This document shows positions 8,344-17,226 of a stretch of 64,000 nucleotides of DNA, piece by piece. The DNA is from Onstottus_B sp049273855 (GTDB lineage: Bacteria > Acidobacteriota > Blastocatellia > UBA7656), in NCBI GenBank assembly GCA_049273855.1, contig JBASRN010000295.1, positions 31,760 through 95,759 on the forward strand, read 5' to 3'. Made by a program: the position numbers and the translations under genes. The stretch's first letter is position 1. Every line of letters begins with the position of its first letter. The notes below the pieces were generated by a model. That model searched no databases. It had not been told where the DNA came from and saw nothing but the letters and a program-made list of their open reading frames with translations.

Positions 8344-9289
8344 TCAGCGCATAAACTTGCGTCGAATGGCGAGCGCGAGCAGCGCGGCTTGCACGGGTCC
8401 GAGGATGGTTTCAAGAAGGACCAACGTTTGCGCCGTGCCGGTTAGCGGCTTCGGCTCGGGCTTCTGCAAGCTCATCACCGCAAGGCTGTATGTCCAGACG
8501 CGTTGGATTGACAATGGCTGGCCGATGGTATCAGGCTCCGCTGCGGGCGCAAGATTAGCAGTTGGCGTTTCCGGTTTACTCTCGGGTTTTGTGAAACCGA
8601 CTTGCGTGTAGAGCGAGGCGAAGACAATCCACACAGCCAAACCCCACAAGAAGGCGAGCCAAATGCGCTCTCCGTAGCCGCTCGCCGCCCAGTACAGCAG
8701 ATGCAGCCAGTCTTGTCTTCCAGAGCGTCCAGCCCTTCCACTTGTTAAGACGCGCGAGATCCATAGCCCAGTATCGGAAATTCGATGCTTCCTCGTAGCG
8801 GTTATTTGTTTCGGCGTTTTCCGCGAGCTGGCGGCAGGCTATGGCGAGAAGACGGTTCAGTTGAAGCTTGCGCTCAGGGCTGTTCGGGGAGGAAGCCTCG
8901 TTTGCTTCCAGCGCTGCGATCTCTTGTTTGATGCTGATGCGGTCCTACTCCCACCGGACATCGGTGAAGACGAACTGGCGAGAGTCCACGTTTACGAACC
9001 AGTGAGGGCGCAGGATGAGTGTATGGAAGGCTATTCGATCAGGGTGCTCGATCCTGACGTGCTGAAAGTCGAGCGATGGATCATTGCCAAGGGACATCGC
9101 TGCCAGGTTGGCGCCGTCGTTCAATTGCCTCTCGGTTGCGCTTCCGAAAAACCGAACAGAGTCGTTAAGAGAGGCGCTACGGAAATCTGCCCCAGCATGA
9201 AAAACTGAGAGGTCGAAACCCGCAGCCGCGCTGAACGTGGCATGGATGAAGTCCGCACCTGCGCTGAACGTGGCCCCGCTGAAATCCAC
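8344..9289 (-). pseudogene. Pentapeptide-repeat membrane protein, disrupted
   Basis: Reading from 9289 down, the frame encodes pentapeptide-like repeats (F-S-G-A-T-F, A-G-A-D-F units). It is then stopped by TAG at 8945-8947, after which the same frame continues with a recognisable linker (EEASNFRYWAMDLARL). Near 8700-8720 the frame must shift for the transmembrane segment (WGLAVWIVFASLYTQVGF) and a C-terminal hydrophobic helix (LGPVQAALLALAIRRKFMR) to follow. There is also a TGA just upstream of the only start (GTG 9289), so the 5' end is probably missing. One nonsense codon plus one frameshift plus a truncated start indicate a decayed gene. Intact relatives are repeat-bearing membrane proteins of unknown role. 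Confidence 0.7.
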
Positions 9290-9335
9290 CGCGTGTTGGG
9301 TCGGCTGTGCTCACAACGCATGCTAGACTTGAGCC

Positions 9336-9665
9336 GTGGCGACACGGATCACCGAGAGCGATGTGCTCGTAAGGATCAAGCGCGCGGTCCTCGCTGGTCG
9401 CTATGCATTCAGTGAAAAGGCGCGTTTGGAGATGGAAGCTGACCGTATCACGGAGCTTGATGTCGCGGAGGCGATTCTTAACGCAGTGGCGATCTTCAAG
9501 AAAATCCGGTCAACTAATCCACTGCGCAAGCGGCCCCGAGAATACCTTTACATCATACAGAGCACAAACCTTGAAGGCTTGCTCATCTATACAAAAGGCA
9601 AGCTCGTCAAGGAAGGAGGACATGATAGCTACTACTTTCTGGTATCATCCAAAAGAGCGATATGA
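9336..9665 (+). CDS. DUF4258-type putative toxin
   Basis: 109 residues with a GTG start. The RYAFSEKARLEMEADRITELDVAEAIL core is typical of DUF4258, a small family with a RelE/MqsR-like fold often found as the toxin of type II systems. Its stop overlaps the start of the next gene by ATGA, which implies translational coupling with a YgiT-type zinc-finger protein. This layout (toxin first, zinc-finger antitoxin second) matches MqsRA-like modules. RNase activity is not shown by sequence alone. No strong ribosome-binding site precedes the GTG. Confidence 0.7.
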   Translation: MATRITESDVLVRIKRAVLAGRYAFSEKARLEMEADRITELDVAEAILNAVAIFKKIRSTNPLRKRPREYLYIIQSTNLEGLLIYTKGKLVKEGGHDSYYFLVSSKRAI

Positions 9666-9931
9666 CGATGACCAAACTCAACATCAAAACCTGTCCGTCT
9701 TGTGACGGAAAGAGAATTAAGAGAGTTTGCGGGAATTGGACCGGTACCTTCAAGGGGGAAACATACACTGTTCCTAACTTGGAGTACTACGAGTGTCCAG
9801 ACTGCGGAGAAAGAATCTACGACCGAGAAGCTATGAGAGAGATTGAGTCGCATTCACCCGCATTCGAGCGCCCGAAGCGGAAACGCAAGCCTGCTCGATC
9901 TACGCGATCCGCGACATCCCTCCGGCCTTAA
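9662..9931 (+). CDS. YgiT/MqsA-type zinc-finger antitoxin-like protein
   Basis: 89 residues. Two CxxC pairs (CPSC near residue 11 and CPDC near residue 46) form the zinc site seen in YgiT/MqsA N-terminal domains, and GERIYDREAMREIE follows as in the family. It lacks the long C-terminal helix-turn-helix domain of full MqsA and ends in a basic tail (ERPKRKRKPARSTR), which might contact DNA. It is coupled by a 4-base overlap to the DUF4258 gene and is probably its antitoxin. It ends 18 bases from the convergent pyruvate phosphate dikinase gene. Confidence 0.7.
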   Translation: MTMTKLNIKTCPSCDGKRIKRVCGNWTGTFKGETYTVPNLEYYECPDCGERIYDREAMREIESHSPAFERPKRKRKPARSTRSATSLRP

Positions 9932-9949
9932 TGATTCGTCCAAGACTTT

Positions 9950-12724
9950 CTACGCCGTCCGCGATATTGATTGCTCACTCCCCAGAGCCGCTTGAGCCGC
10001 CGCCAATCGCGCGATCGGCACTCGATATGGTGAACACGACACGTAGCTCAACCCAATACGATGACAGAACCCGACCGAAGCCGGTTCCCCACCGTGCTCG
10101 CCGCAGATGCCTACCTTCAAATCACTGCGAGTCGCGCGGCCCCGCTCCGTGCCCATCTTGACCAGTTCACCCACGCCTTCCTGATCCAGCACCTGGAATG
10201 GATCGTTCTGCAGGATCTGGTGCTCCATGTAAAACGGCAGGAACTTGCCTGAGTCGTCGCGCGATATCCCATATGTTGTCTGAGTCAGATCGTTGGTCCC
10301 GAAAGAGAAGAACTCGGCGACCTCGGCGATTTTGTCGGCGGTGAGCGCCGCTCGTGGAAGCTCGATCATCGTGCCGACCAGATACTCGATCTCCTGCTTG
10401 GTTTCTTTCATAACTTCTGCGGCGACGCGGCGCACGAGGCCGGCTTGCAGCTTCAGCTCACTTACCATGCTCACCAGCGGAATCATTATTTCGGGCAGCA
10501 CCTTCACGCCCTTCTTCTGAACGCGCGCAGCCGCTTCGAAAATCGCGCGCGCTTGCATCTCTGTTATCTCGGGGAAGACCACTCCAAGCCGGCAGCCGCG
10601 ATGCCCGAGCATCGGGTTGGCCTCGTGCAGCGTTTGAACGCTTGACCAGAGATGCTTTGCCTTCACCTTCAGCTTGCGAGCGAGCGCCCTGGTTTCTTCT
10701 TCGGTGTGCGGGAGGAATTCGTGGAGCGGCGGATCGAGCGTTCGGATCGTGACCGGCTGTCCGTCCATCGCTCGGAAGATGCCCTCGAAGTCTTTGCGTT
10801 GGAGCTTGAGCAGTTGAGCGAGCCCGCCTAAGTACATGTGCTTCGGCTCCTCGATTTCCTGCTTGAGCTCTCGTCTCTGTCGCGCCAACTCCGTTCGCTT
10901 CCCGTGAGATCCGGTGCGCCTCGCCTCGCCTTCAACCCTAGCGATCTCGCGTTCGAGCTTTTTGTAGTCCAGCGAGCCGAGGATCATCTGCCGCACGAGG
11001 TCGATGCGATCGCCTTCGAAAAACATATGCTCGGTGCGGCAGAGCCCTATGCCTTCCGCGCCAAAGCCGCGAGCCACTCCAGCATCGTCGGGGGTGTCGG
11101 CATTCGCGCGCACCCGGATCGTGCGATAGGTATCGGCAAATTTCATTAGCTGGTGAAAGTCCTCGCCAAGCACCGGATCGACGACCGGCGCCTGGCCGTC
11201 GATCACGCGGCCCGTCGTGCCGTCGATCGTGATCCAATCGCCTCGCCGAACGCGATAGCCGTTCGCGGTGAACTCGTTCTTTGCGTAGTCGATGTCAACG
11301 TCGCCCGCGCCCACTATGCAGGGCTTGCCCCAGCCGCGCGCGACCACTGCGGCGTGCGAGGTAGGTCCGCCGGTCGAGGTGAGAATCCCCTGGGCTGCGT
11401 CCATTCCACGCACGTCTTCGGGCGAAGTTTCGCGGCGCACGAGAATGACCTGGTGCCCGTCTACCGCCCATTGTTCGGCATCGCGAGGCGTGAACACGAC
11501 CTGGCCGGCGGCCGCGCCCGGGCTTGCGTTGATGCCTTGAGCCAGGACCTTAACCGAAGCCTTAGGATCTATGGTCTTGTGGAGCAATTGATCCAGATCG
11601 CCGGGCGGCACGCGAAGCACGGCCGTTCGCTCGTCGATCAATCCTTCGCGCGTCATATCGACCGCGATCTTCACGGCAGCCGGGCCGGTGCGTTTTCCAT
11701 TTCGAGTTTGAAGCATCCACAGTTTGCCGCGCTCGACCGTGAACTCGAGGTCCTGCATATCGCGGTAGTGGCGTTCGAGCTTTTCGGCGACTTCGACGAA
11801 CTGCTTGTAGATTTGGGGCATGTCCTGGTTCAGCTCGTCGATGTGCTTGGGGGTGCGAATGCCCGCTACAACATCTTCGCCCTGGGCGTTAGCGAGGTAG
11901 TCGCCGAACAACTTCTTCTCGCCGGTCGCGGGGTTGCGGGTAAAGGCAACGCCGGTGCCCGAGTCCGCGCCCATGTTGCCGAACACCATCGTGACGATGT
12001 TGACCGCGGTGCCGAGGGTGTCAGGAATCTTCTCACGGCGCCGGTAGGCTATAGCGCGGTCGCCGTTCCACGAACGAAAAACGGCCTTCACTGCTTCCTG
12101 AAGTTGTCGATGCGGGTCGGTGGGAAAAGCCAGACCGCTGTGGCCCTTGACGATCTTCCTGAAGTCCTTGCAGATGTTTTTCAGATCTTTGGCTGTGAGA
12201 TCGGTGTCCAGTGCCGCTTTGGCTTTGCGCTTTGCCTGGCCGAGCGCGTGCTCGAACAGGTCACCGTCGATGTTCAGAACGATCTTGCCGAACATCTGGA
12301 TAAACCGCCGGTACGCGTCGTAAGCGAAACGGCTGTTCTGGGTCAGCCGCGCGAGTCCTTCGAGGGTGTGTTCGTTGAGACCGAGGTTCAGAACCGTGTC
12401 CATCATCCCGGGCATCGAGAACTTCGCGCCCGACCGGACTGAAACCAGCAGCGGGTTTGAAGCGTCGCCGAATTTCTTGCCCGTGGCGCGCTCGACTTCG
12501 CCCAGCGCTTCGAGCGTTTGTTCCCACATCCCCGCGGGGAACTTGCCGCCCTCCGCATAGTAGGCGTTGCAGGCTTCGGTGGTGATCGTGAAGCCGGGCG
12601 GGACCGGCAATCCGGCGTTGGTCATCTCGGCGAGCCCGGCGCCTTTACCGCCGAGCAGATCCTTCATTTCGCCGTGTCCGTCTGATCTTCCATTGGCAAA
12701 AAGGTAAACGTATTTGTGCGTCAT
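9950..12724 (-). CDS. ppdK: Pyruvate, phosphate dikinase
   Basis: 924 residues from the ATG at 12724, which has GGAGAG seven bases upstream; a TTG one codon earlier is less likely. It interconverts ATP + pyruvate + phosphate with AMP + phosphoenolpyruvate + pyrophosphate in the cytosol. The N-terminal ATP-grasp domain shows GGKGAGLAEM; the phosphohistidine domain has GGPTSHAAVV with the catalytic histidine near residue 457; the C-terminal PEP/pyruvate barrel shows GTNDLTQTTYG and the catalytic-region CGEHGG. Length is usual for the family. The extreme C-terminus carries a short extra tail. It is monocistronic here, so pairing with gluconeogenesis or pyrophosphate-linked glycolysis is an inference. 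Confidence 0.95.
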   Translation of the reverse strand: MTHKYVYLFANGRSDGHGEMKDLLGGKGAGLAEMTNAGLPVPPGFTITTEACNAYYAEGGKFPAGMWEQTLEALGEVERATGKKFGDASNPLLVSVRSGAKFSMPGMMDTVLNLGLNEHTLEGLARLTQNSRFAYDAYRRFIQMFGKIVLNIDGDLFEHALGQAKRKAKAALDTDLTAKDLKNICKDFRKIVKGHSGLAFPTDPHRQLQEAVKAVFRSWNGDRAIAYRRREKIPDTLGTAVNIVTMVFGNMGADSGTGVAFTRNPATGEKKLFGDYLANAQGEDVVAGIRTPKHIDELNQDMPQIYKQFVEVAEKLERHYRDMQDLEFTVERGKLWMLQTRNGKRTGPAAVKIAVDMTREGLIDERTAVLRVPPGDLDQLLHKTIDPKASVKVLAQGINASPGAAAGQVVFTPRDAEQWAVDGHQVILVRRETSPEDVRGMDAAQGILTSTGGPTSHAAVVARGWGKPCIVGAGDVDIDYAKNEFTANGYRVRRGDWITIDGTTGRVIDGQAPVVDPVLGEDFHQLMKFADTYRTIRVRANADTPDDAGVARGFGAEGIGLCRTEHMFFEGDRIDLVRQMILGSLDYKKLEREIARVEGEARRTGSHGKRTELARQRRELKQEIEEPKHMYLGGLAQLLKLQRKDFEGIFRAMDGQPVTIRTLDPPLHEFLPHTEEETRALARKLKVKAKHLWSSVQTLHEANPMLGHRGCRLGVVFPEITEMQARAIFEAAARVQKKGVKVLPEIMIPLVSMVSELKLQAGLVRRVAAEVMKETKQEIEYLVGTMIELPRAALTADKIAEVAEFFSFGTNDLTQTTYGISRDDSGKFLPFYMEHQILQNDPFQVLDQEGVGELVKMGTERGRATRSDLKVGICGEHGGEPASVGFCHRIGLSYVSCSPYRVPIARLAAAQAALGSEQSISRTA

Positions 12725-12850
12725 CAAGACTCTCCGTTCCGATTCGAGTGGTCATATTGTTGAGAAATTGGTCTCAAGCAGAACTATATCGAATACTGGA
12801 TGGTGAAGTGGGTTGTCAAGGTAGCGTCTCAGCGTTGTCTTTCTGTCCTG

Positions 12851-12927
12851 GCGTCTCCGCGGTTAGAAGGGTTTCGACGCCCGCGAACCGCAAAGACGCG
12901 GAGCCGCAAAGATTTCGCGGAGAGACG
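12851..12927. repeat. Intergenic family B repeat
   Basis: Between ppdK and the Uma2 gene lie words of the GCGTCTCCGCGG / CCGCAAAGACGCGGAG / CGCGGAGAGACG type. GCGGTT (12859-12864) pairs with AACCGC (12886-12891), and the outer CGTCTCCGCG pairs imperfectly with 12916-12927. This is the pattern seen at 4021-4115, 44294-44433 and 49612-49678. The rest of 12725-12973 shows no gene. Confidence 0.55.
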
Positions 12928-12973
12928 ATTATGCAGAAACACTACCGCCGAAGGAATGAGAGGTAGCGGATGG

Positions 12974-13531
12974 CTAATCAAATATCTCAGAAACGCGGCA
13001 TCGAAACGCCGGCACTACATCGTCCAGGTCCAGTTCGCCGTTCCCGGTCAGGCTGAGTATTTCATTCTCTGGGCGATGGACCTTCACCGATTTCGTAGCC
13101 GGATCAAGCGTGGGCACGACCCTGACTCCAGCGCTCAGCCACATTGAGACCTTTTCTGCGACTTCGCGGACGGTGTCTGACGGGGAGAGCGTTTCGACGA
13201 CAAGGTCGGGAGCGAGTTCGAGATAGCGCCTCGTGTCGGCGCCAGCAGGGACTCGGCCCTTTGCGACAAACGAAACGTCGGGAGCCAGCACTGTTGCCCG
13301 ACCGTCTGTCGTGCGGGCGATGATGAAGCCGGTCTCTGCGGCGAGCACGTCCCCGAGGTCGTTGCTCCACACGTGTACTGACAAAAACGTGTGGAATCTG
13401 CCTGTTGCCTTGCTGTGTTCGTAGCCTGCAGGAGACATCGGGCGCAATTCTCCTTCGATGAGTTCATAACGAGAGCCGCTGGGCATTCGCAATAGCTCGT
13501 CCTCGGTTATGAATCGCGCAATCGTGCTCAT
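12974..13531 (-). CDS. Uma2 family (DUF820) putative endonuclease
   Basis: 185 residues. It has the Uma2/DUF820 layout: an N-terminal SRYELIEGELRPMSP strand-loop, LAPDVSFVAKGR in the middle, then LAPDLVVETLSPSDT and a following lysine (AEKVSMWL), which together give the PD-(D/E)xK-like D...ExK signature. The usual VWVVDP after the helix is VVPTLDP here. Uma2 proteins are very common in Acidobacteria, Cyanobacteria and Chloroflexi, often in many copies, with no firmly known target. It is cytosolic and apparently monocistronic. Confidence 0.8.
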   Translation of the reverse strand: MSTIARFITEDELLRMPSGSRYELIEGELRPMSPAGYEHSKATGRFHTFLSVHVWSNDLGDVLAAETGFIIARTTDGRATVLAPDVSFVAKGRVPAGADTRRYLELAPDLVVETLSPSDTVREVAEKVSMWLSAGVRVVPTLDPATKSVKVHRPENEILSLTGNGELDLDDVVPAFRCRVSEIFD

Positions 13532-13635
13532 CTGGATTGTCCTTCGCCCGCTTCCTGCAAATTATCCAAAGTGTGTGGAGCTGTCAACACGACTCTTCGA
13601 GATGCTTCGAGATGCTTTGTCGGAGCATAGGTCGA

Positions 13636-15108
13636 TCATTTTCCCGAGATGGTTAGCGAAGTCAGAACGTACTCATGACCGTTCGTTGCCTGAGCTCGAA
13701 GGGGAATTCCAAGCTGCGTGTGCACCCAGTAGTCGCAGGTGTCTTGTTCGAGTCGCAGCTTGTAATGCCGCGTCGGAAACTCTCCCGGTTCTGTCATGAT
13801 GCTCTCGTCGCCAACAAAGTCGACGGTTGCCGGTAGAAGGATTCCCATCGCCTTGTCGAATTCAAAAGGCGAGATGTAGCCGGTTACTTGCTCGCGCGCT
13901 TTTTGGTCGCCTGTGCTAAACGCCCAACCCTTGGAGGCCATTGCCGGCGTCGAAAGGTAAAAGCGTGCTGGAACTTCGATCGTTTGCGCCACCACACCCG
14001 AGATGCTGCCGCGCATTCGAGCGGTCATCGTCTCGCCATCGAAGCTGAACCGCGTTCGTGTGCGGTCAGTGCCGCGCATTTTGGTAATTTCGGCGAACGA
14101 AGGGCGGCGCTTCGCATCGATCTTTTGAAACACCTCGGTGGTTAGTTCACCTGAGGTGATTCGGCTGTGGACCAGGTAGCCGCCTTCAGCGGTGCTGAAC
14201 AACTCGAACTCTTCTTTGCCAAACTCCTTGCTTGTCTGATCGCGGTATGAGTACGCGCCGCTTGCGAGTTTCGGCCCCCGATCCGTGCGGCCGTTGTGAA
14301 CAAGTTGACGGCCGTTGAGAATTGCAGCGAGATCTTCTTCAATAGTCTTCGAAGCGGGCGTCTCGACTATTCGTCCGATCTCGTGTCCGTCTCGCTCGAT
14401 GATCACCGTCGGAACGTTCGTGATCCGGCGGGGTTGAACTATTGCGACGGGCTTATGAAACTGATTGTCTACGCCGACAAGCTTGACTTGAATCTTGTCG
14501 TTGCCCGCGTCGCGAAGCGCGCGAATGAGGCGCGGCACATAGTTCTTGCTGTCGGGGCACCAGGTCCCGAGTACCACTGTCACCGCCGTGGTCATGTGGC
14601 TCGCTTTGATCTCAGCGACCGCTTTGGAGTTGGCGCGGTAGCTCTCCATCACAGCGCGCCAGACGGGGACCGTCTCCCAGAGCTTGTCCACCGTCATCTC
14701 ACCCGTCGCTCCCGGATGCGCGCGAATCAGGACAAGTTTCCCGTCAACGGTGAATGCGTACACAGGTCCATCGACGCGAGTAAACTTGCCGAGCGTCTTG
14801 ATCGGCGCTCCCTCTTTCGAGGTTGCGGTTGAACGATCCGCGGCAAAGCCGAACGTGTCCTTCGGGACGGAGCCGACGGTGCCTTCGTTAACGTCGAGCA
14901 CAATGGCGCGTTCAAGCGTTGGAGAGATCAAGGCGAGTCGGGACGGCGAATCGCAGACCAGCACTTGTGCAGCCTGATCCCGCTCGTTGTCTATGTAGAC
15001 ATCGCGAGTCGAGTCGTTCCACTTGAGCGGGGCGCTTTTGTCTTCTTGAGCAGCAAATGCGAGGGTGAACGAGGCCAGAAGCGCGAGAGCAGTTTTATAA
15101 AGCTTCAT
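13636..15108 (-). CDS. Secreted thioredoxin-like protein with CPDS motif and C-terminal domain
   Basis: 490 residues from the ATG at 15108. A signal peptide (1-20) precedes an N-terminal region of unknown type. A thioredoxin-fold domain then holds GTWCPDS, so the active-site position reads C184-P-D-S187 instead of CxxC, followed by a NVPTVIIERDG strand with the cis-proline. The C-terminal 220 residues form a beta-rich domain of the DUF3108/outer-membrane-lipoprotein-like kind (RHYKLRLEQDTCDYWV). A single catalytic cysteine argues against classical dithiol reductase activity. It may be a monothiol exchanger or a binding protein. It is periplasmic or extracellular and lies 61 bases downstream of the FKBP gene on the same strand. 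Confidence 0.65.
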   Translation of the reverse strand: MKLYKTALALLASFTLAFAAQEDKSAPLKWNDSTRDVYIDNERDQAAQVLVCDSPSRLALISPTLERAIVLDVNEGTVGSVPKDTFGFAADRSTATSKEGAPIKTLGKFTRVDGPVYAFTVDGKLVLIRAHPGATGEMTVDKLWETVPVWRAVMESYRANSKAVAEIKASHMTTAVTVVLGTWCPDSKNYVPRLIRALRDAGNDKIQVKLVGVDNQFHKPVAIVQPRRITNVPTVIIERDGHEIGRIVETPASKTIEEDLAAILNGRQLVHNGRTDRGPKLASGAYSYRDQTSKEFGKEEFELFSTAEGGYLVHSRITSGELTTEVFQKIDAKRRPSFAEITKMRGTDRTRTRFSFDGETMTARMRGSISGVVAQTIEVPARFYLSTPAMASKGWAFSTGDQKAREQVTGYISPFEFDKAMGILLPATVDFVGDESIMTEPGEFPTRHYKLRLEQDTCDYWVHTQLGIPLRAQATNGHEYVLTSLTISGK

Positions 15109-15169
15109 CGTTTCTCTTTCCTGAAATACGGCGAGAATATCGCTACACCAGGTTCTCAAGGCGGATCGA

Positions 15170-15685
15170 TCACCTCACACCGAGCAACTCAATGTCGAAA
15201 ATGAGCGTAGCATTTGGTGGAATCTTGGGGGGGCTACCTTCGGGGCCATAACCCAGTTTGGCCGGGATAATCAGCTTGCGCTTGCCGCCTACCTTCATGG
15301 TCATCACGCCTTCGTCCCAGCCTTTGATGACACCACCGGTGCCGATGCGAAACTCGAACGGCTGTCCACGATCGACCGAGCTGTCGAACCTGGTTCCGTC
15401 CACAAGCGAGCCCGTGTAGTGCACGCTGACGTTCTTTCCGGCGGAGGGGCTTTCGCCTGTTCCGACGACCTCGTCGATGTACTTAAGCCCGGAAGGCGTA
15501 GTAATCTCGCCGCCCGCGCTGCCTCCGCTGCGAAGCGCCAGGAACGCGACGACGGCGATGACTATGGCAGCTATGATTCCGGAGGCGATGAACACCTTCT
15601 TCTTACTGCCTTTGTTTTTTGAAGAGTAGGTTGCGCGAGACGCGCCGCCGCCTCTTCTGGTCTTTCTCTTACGGCTCTGAGGCAA
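15170..15685 (-). CDS. Membrane-anchored FKBP-type peptidyl-prolyl isomerase
   Basis: 171 residues from a TTG start with GAGGGAG eight bases upstream; an ATG eight bases upstream is out of frame and ends quickly. A basic N-terminus (1-29) and one transmembrane helix (30-52) precede an FKBP domain (62-171) with VSVHYTGSLVDGTRFDSS, GGVIKGWDEGV and GYGPEGSPPKIPPNATLIF, covering the usual active-site residues. It should catalyse prolyl isomerisation outside the cytosol, helping secreted proteins fold. It precedes the secreted thioredoxin-like gene on the same strand, which may make a small envelope-folding unit. Confidence 0.9.
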   Translation of the reverse strand: MPQSRKRKTRRGGGASRATYSSKNKGSKKKVFIASGIIAAIVIAVVAFLALRSGGSAGGEITTPSGLKYIDEVVGTGESPSAGKNVSVHYTGSLVDGTRFDSSVDRGQPFEFRIGTGGVIKGWDEGVMTMKVGGKRKLIIPAKLGYGPEGSPPKIPPNATLIFDIELLGVR

Positions 15686-15775
15686 GTGTCATCTCCCTCA
15701 GCGATCTCATGGAATCGCGCCAAGCCTCCAGCGTTAGCATTCCCGCGTCGCGTCAATCAATCTTTTACCACAAAG

Positions 15776-15873
15776 TAGTCCGTAGTCCGTAGTTAGAAGC
15801 CCGTAGATTAATCCAGTTCGCCAAGGTTCTTGATTTAGATATACTCTACAGACCACGGACTACTGACTACTGA
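15776..15873. repeat. Low-complexity inverted repeat, family C
   Basis: The words AGTAGTCCGTAGTCCGTAGT (15786 region) and CCACGGACTACTGACTACTGACT (15852 region, part) are inverted copies built from a GTAGTCC/GACTAC unit, separated by about 50 bases. A one-sided related stretch occurs near 45908-45945. The element lies directly upstream of the beta-lactamase homologue and ends within its ribosome-binding region. Confidence 0.6.
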
Positions 15874-15886
15874 CTTGAGGAATTCG

Positions 15887-16942
15887 ATGATGAACAAGAC
15901 GAGCCGATTCGACCGATCCCACGCTGTCGTGCTCATGATTGTACTGCTGACTGCCTTTGCCAACGCGCAGACGCCCTACGTCACCAGATCGCGTCCGGAT
16001 TCCGACGCTGCGCTTCAACGCCTGGAGCGCGAGATCGCGCGGCTTGCTAGAGTGTCGGGCGGCGTCGTTGGCGCGACAGCCATTCATCTGCAGACCGGGC
16101 GGCGAGTTGCGCTGAACGGGGCGGACCGATTCCCGATGGCGAGCACATTCAAGGTCCCGCTGGCAGTGCAGGTTCTGACGCGAGTCGACAAGGGGGAACT
16201 CAAGCTCGACCAGATGATCGAGATCAAGCTTAGCGATCTGCACCCGGGCAGCGGAACTCTCGTTGATCTGTTCAACACGCCGGGGCTTGCGCTGTCGGTT
16301 CGCAACTTGATGGAGCTGATGCTGCTGATCAGCGACAACAGCGCGACCGACATCCTGCTTCGTGAGGCGGGAGGCGGAGAGGCCGTCACCGCTCGGATGC
16401 GTTCGCTTGGGATCGACGGCGTAAACGTGAACCGCTCGTGCGCACGGCTAATCGCGGACTGGGTAGGGGTAACGAATCTGCCGCCGGAAGAGACCTGGAG
16501 TCCCGAGATGTTCAAGCTCGTGTTCTCGACTGTGAAAGCAGAAGAGCAAAAGGCTGCGGCGAAGAAGTTCGAGCAAGACCCGCGTGACACCTCAACGCCT
16601 GACGGAATGGCCGCGTTGCTCGAACGAATCTATCGCAAAGACCTTCTCAAGTCTGAAACCGCCGAGTTGCTGTTAGACATTATGCGGCGGTGCAGAACCG
16701 GCCCGGCGAGGTTGCGAGGCATTTTGCCGGAAGGAACCGAGATCGCTCACAAGACGGGGACGATCGGCGGGACCACAAACGACGTGGGCATTCTCACGTT
16801 GCCGGACGGGGCGGGGCACGTCGCCATCGCTGTGTTCGTGAAGGCTTCGGAAAAAGATGTTCCGGCTCGGGAGCGAGTCATCGCCGAAATCGCACGCGCG
16901 GTCCACGATTTCTTTCTGTTTCAGCCTCGATCCTCTTCTTGA
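15887..16942 (+). CDS. Class A beta-lactamase homologue with atypical omega loop
   Basis: About 351 residues. GAGG lies six bases before ATG 15887; a second ATG follows directly. After a signal peptide (1-27) the class A serine motifs appear: STFK at 86-89, SDN at 149-151, DPRDTSTP near 231-238, and KTG at 289-291. These place it in the serine beta-lactamase/penicillin-binding fold, acting in the periplasm. By ungapped offset from SDN, the deacylating Glu166 falls on C185 (sequence NRSCARLIADW), and about 45 residues separate this point from DPRDTSTP instead of the usual dozen. E201/E202 could substitute if the loop is rebuilt. It may hydrolyse beta-lactams poorly or act as a binding protein. 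Confidence 0.8.
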   Translation: MMNKTSRFDRSHAVVLMIVLLTAFANAQTPYVTRSRPDSDAALQRLEREIARLARVSGGVVGATAIHLQTGRRVALNGADRFPMASTFKVPLAVQVLTRVDKGELKLDQMIEIKLSDLHPGSGTLVDLFNTPGLALSVRNLMELMLLISDNSATDILLREAGGGEAVTARMRSLGIDGVNVNRSCARLIADWVGVTNLPPEETWSPEMFKLVFSTVKAEEQKAAAKKFEQDPRDTSTPDGMAALLERIYRKDLLKSETAELLLDIMRRCRTGPARLRGILPEGTEIAHKTGTIGGTTNDVGILTLPDGAGHVAIAVFVKASEKDVPARERVIAEIARAVHDFFLFQPRSSS

Positions 16943-17226
16943 AAGAGCCCGTGATTATTGCCCGGCGGCGCAAATCCACTATCTCTGCTCGCGGCGTAGT
17001 TACGGGTGACGCCATAGAAGGGTGTCAGGTTTATCCGGGAAGTCCTTTGAGCAGAGATTGCTTTTCTCGGAATCAGCATTATCCTTGTAACCGATAAACT
17101 CGGCTGTCCACCGACGCGACGCCATAACAGCGCTCGACCACGCCGAGCTTGAGATCAAGCGGTTGGAAATCGCAATGCGGCTGATCGGTCGCTTGAGTAA
17201 TCACGTCAAAAAGGAGTGAACCACTA

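Noticed and set aside
11153..12442. Plus-strand open frame of 429 codons
   Set aside because: Antisense to pyruvate phosphate dikinase; GC-rich third positions keep it open. No domain seen.
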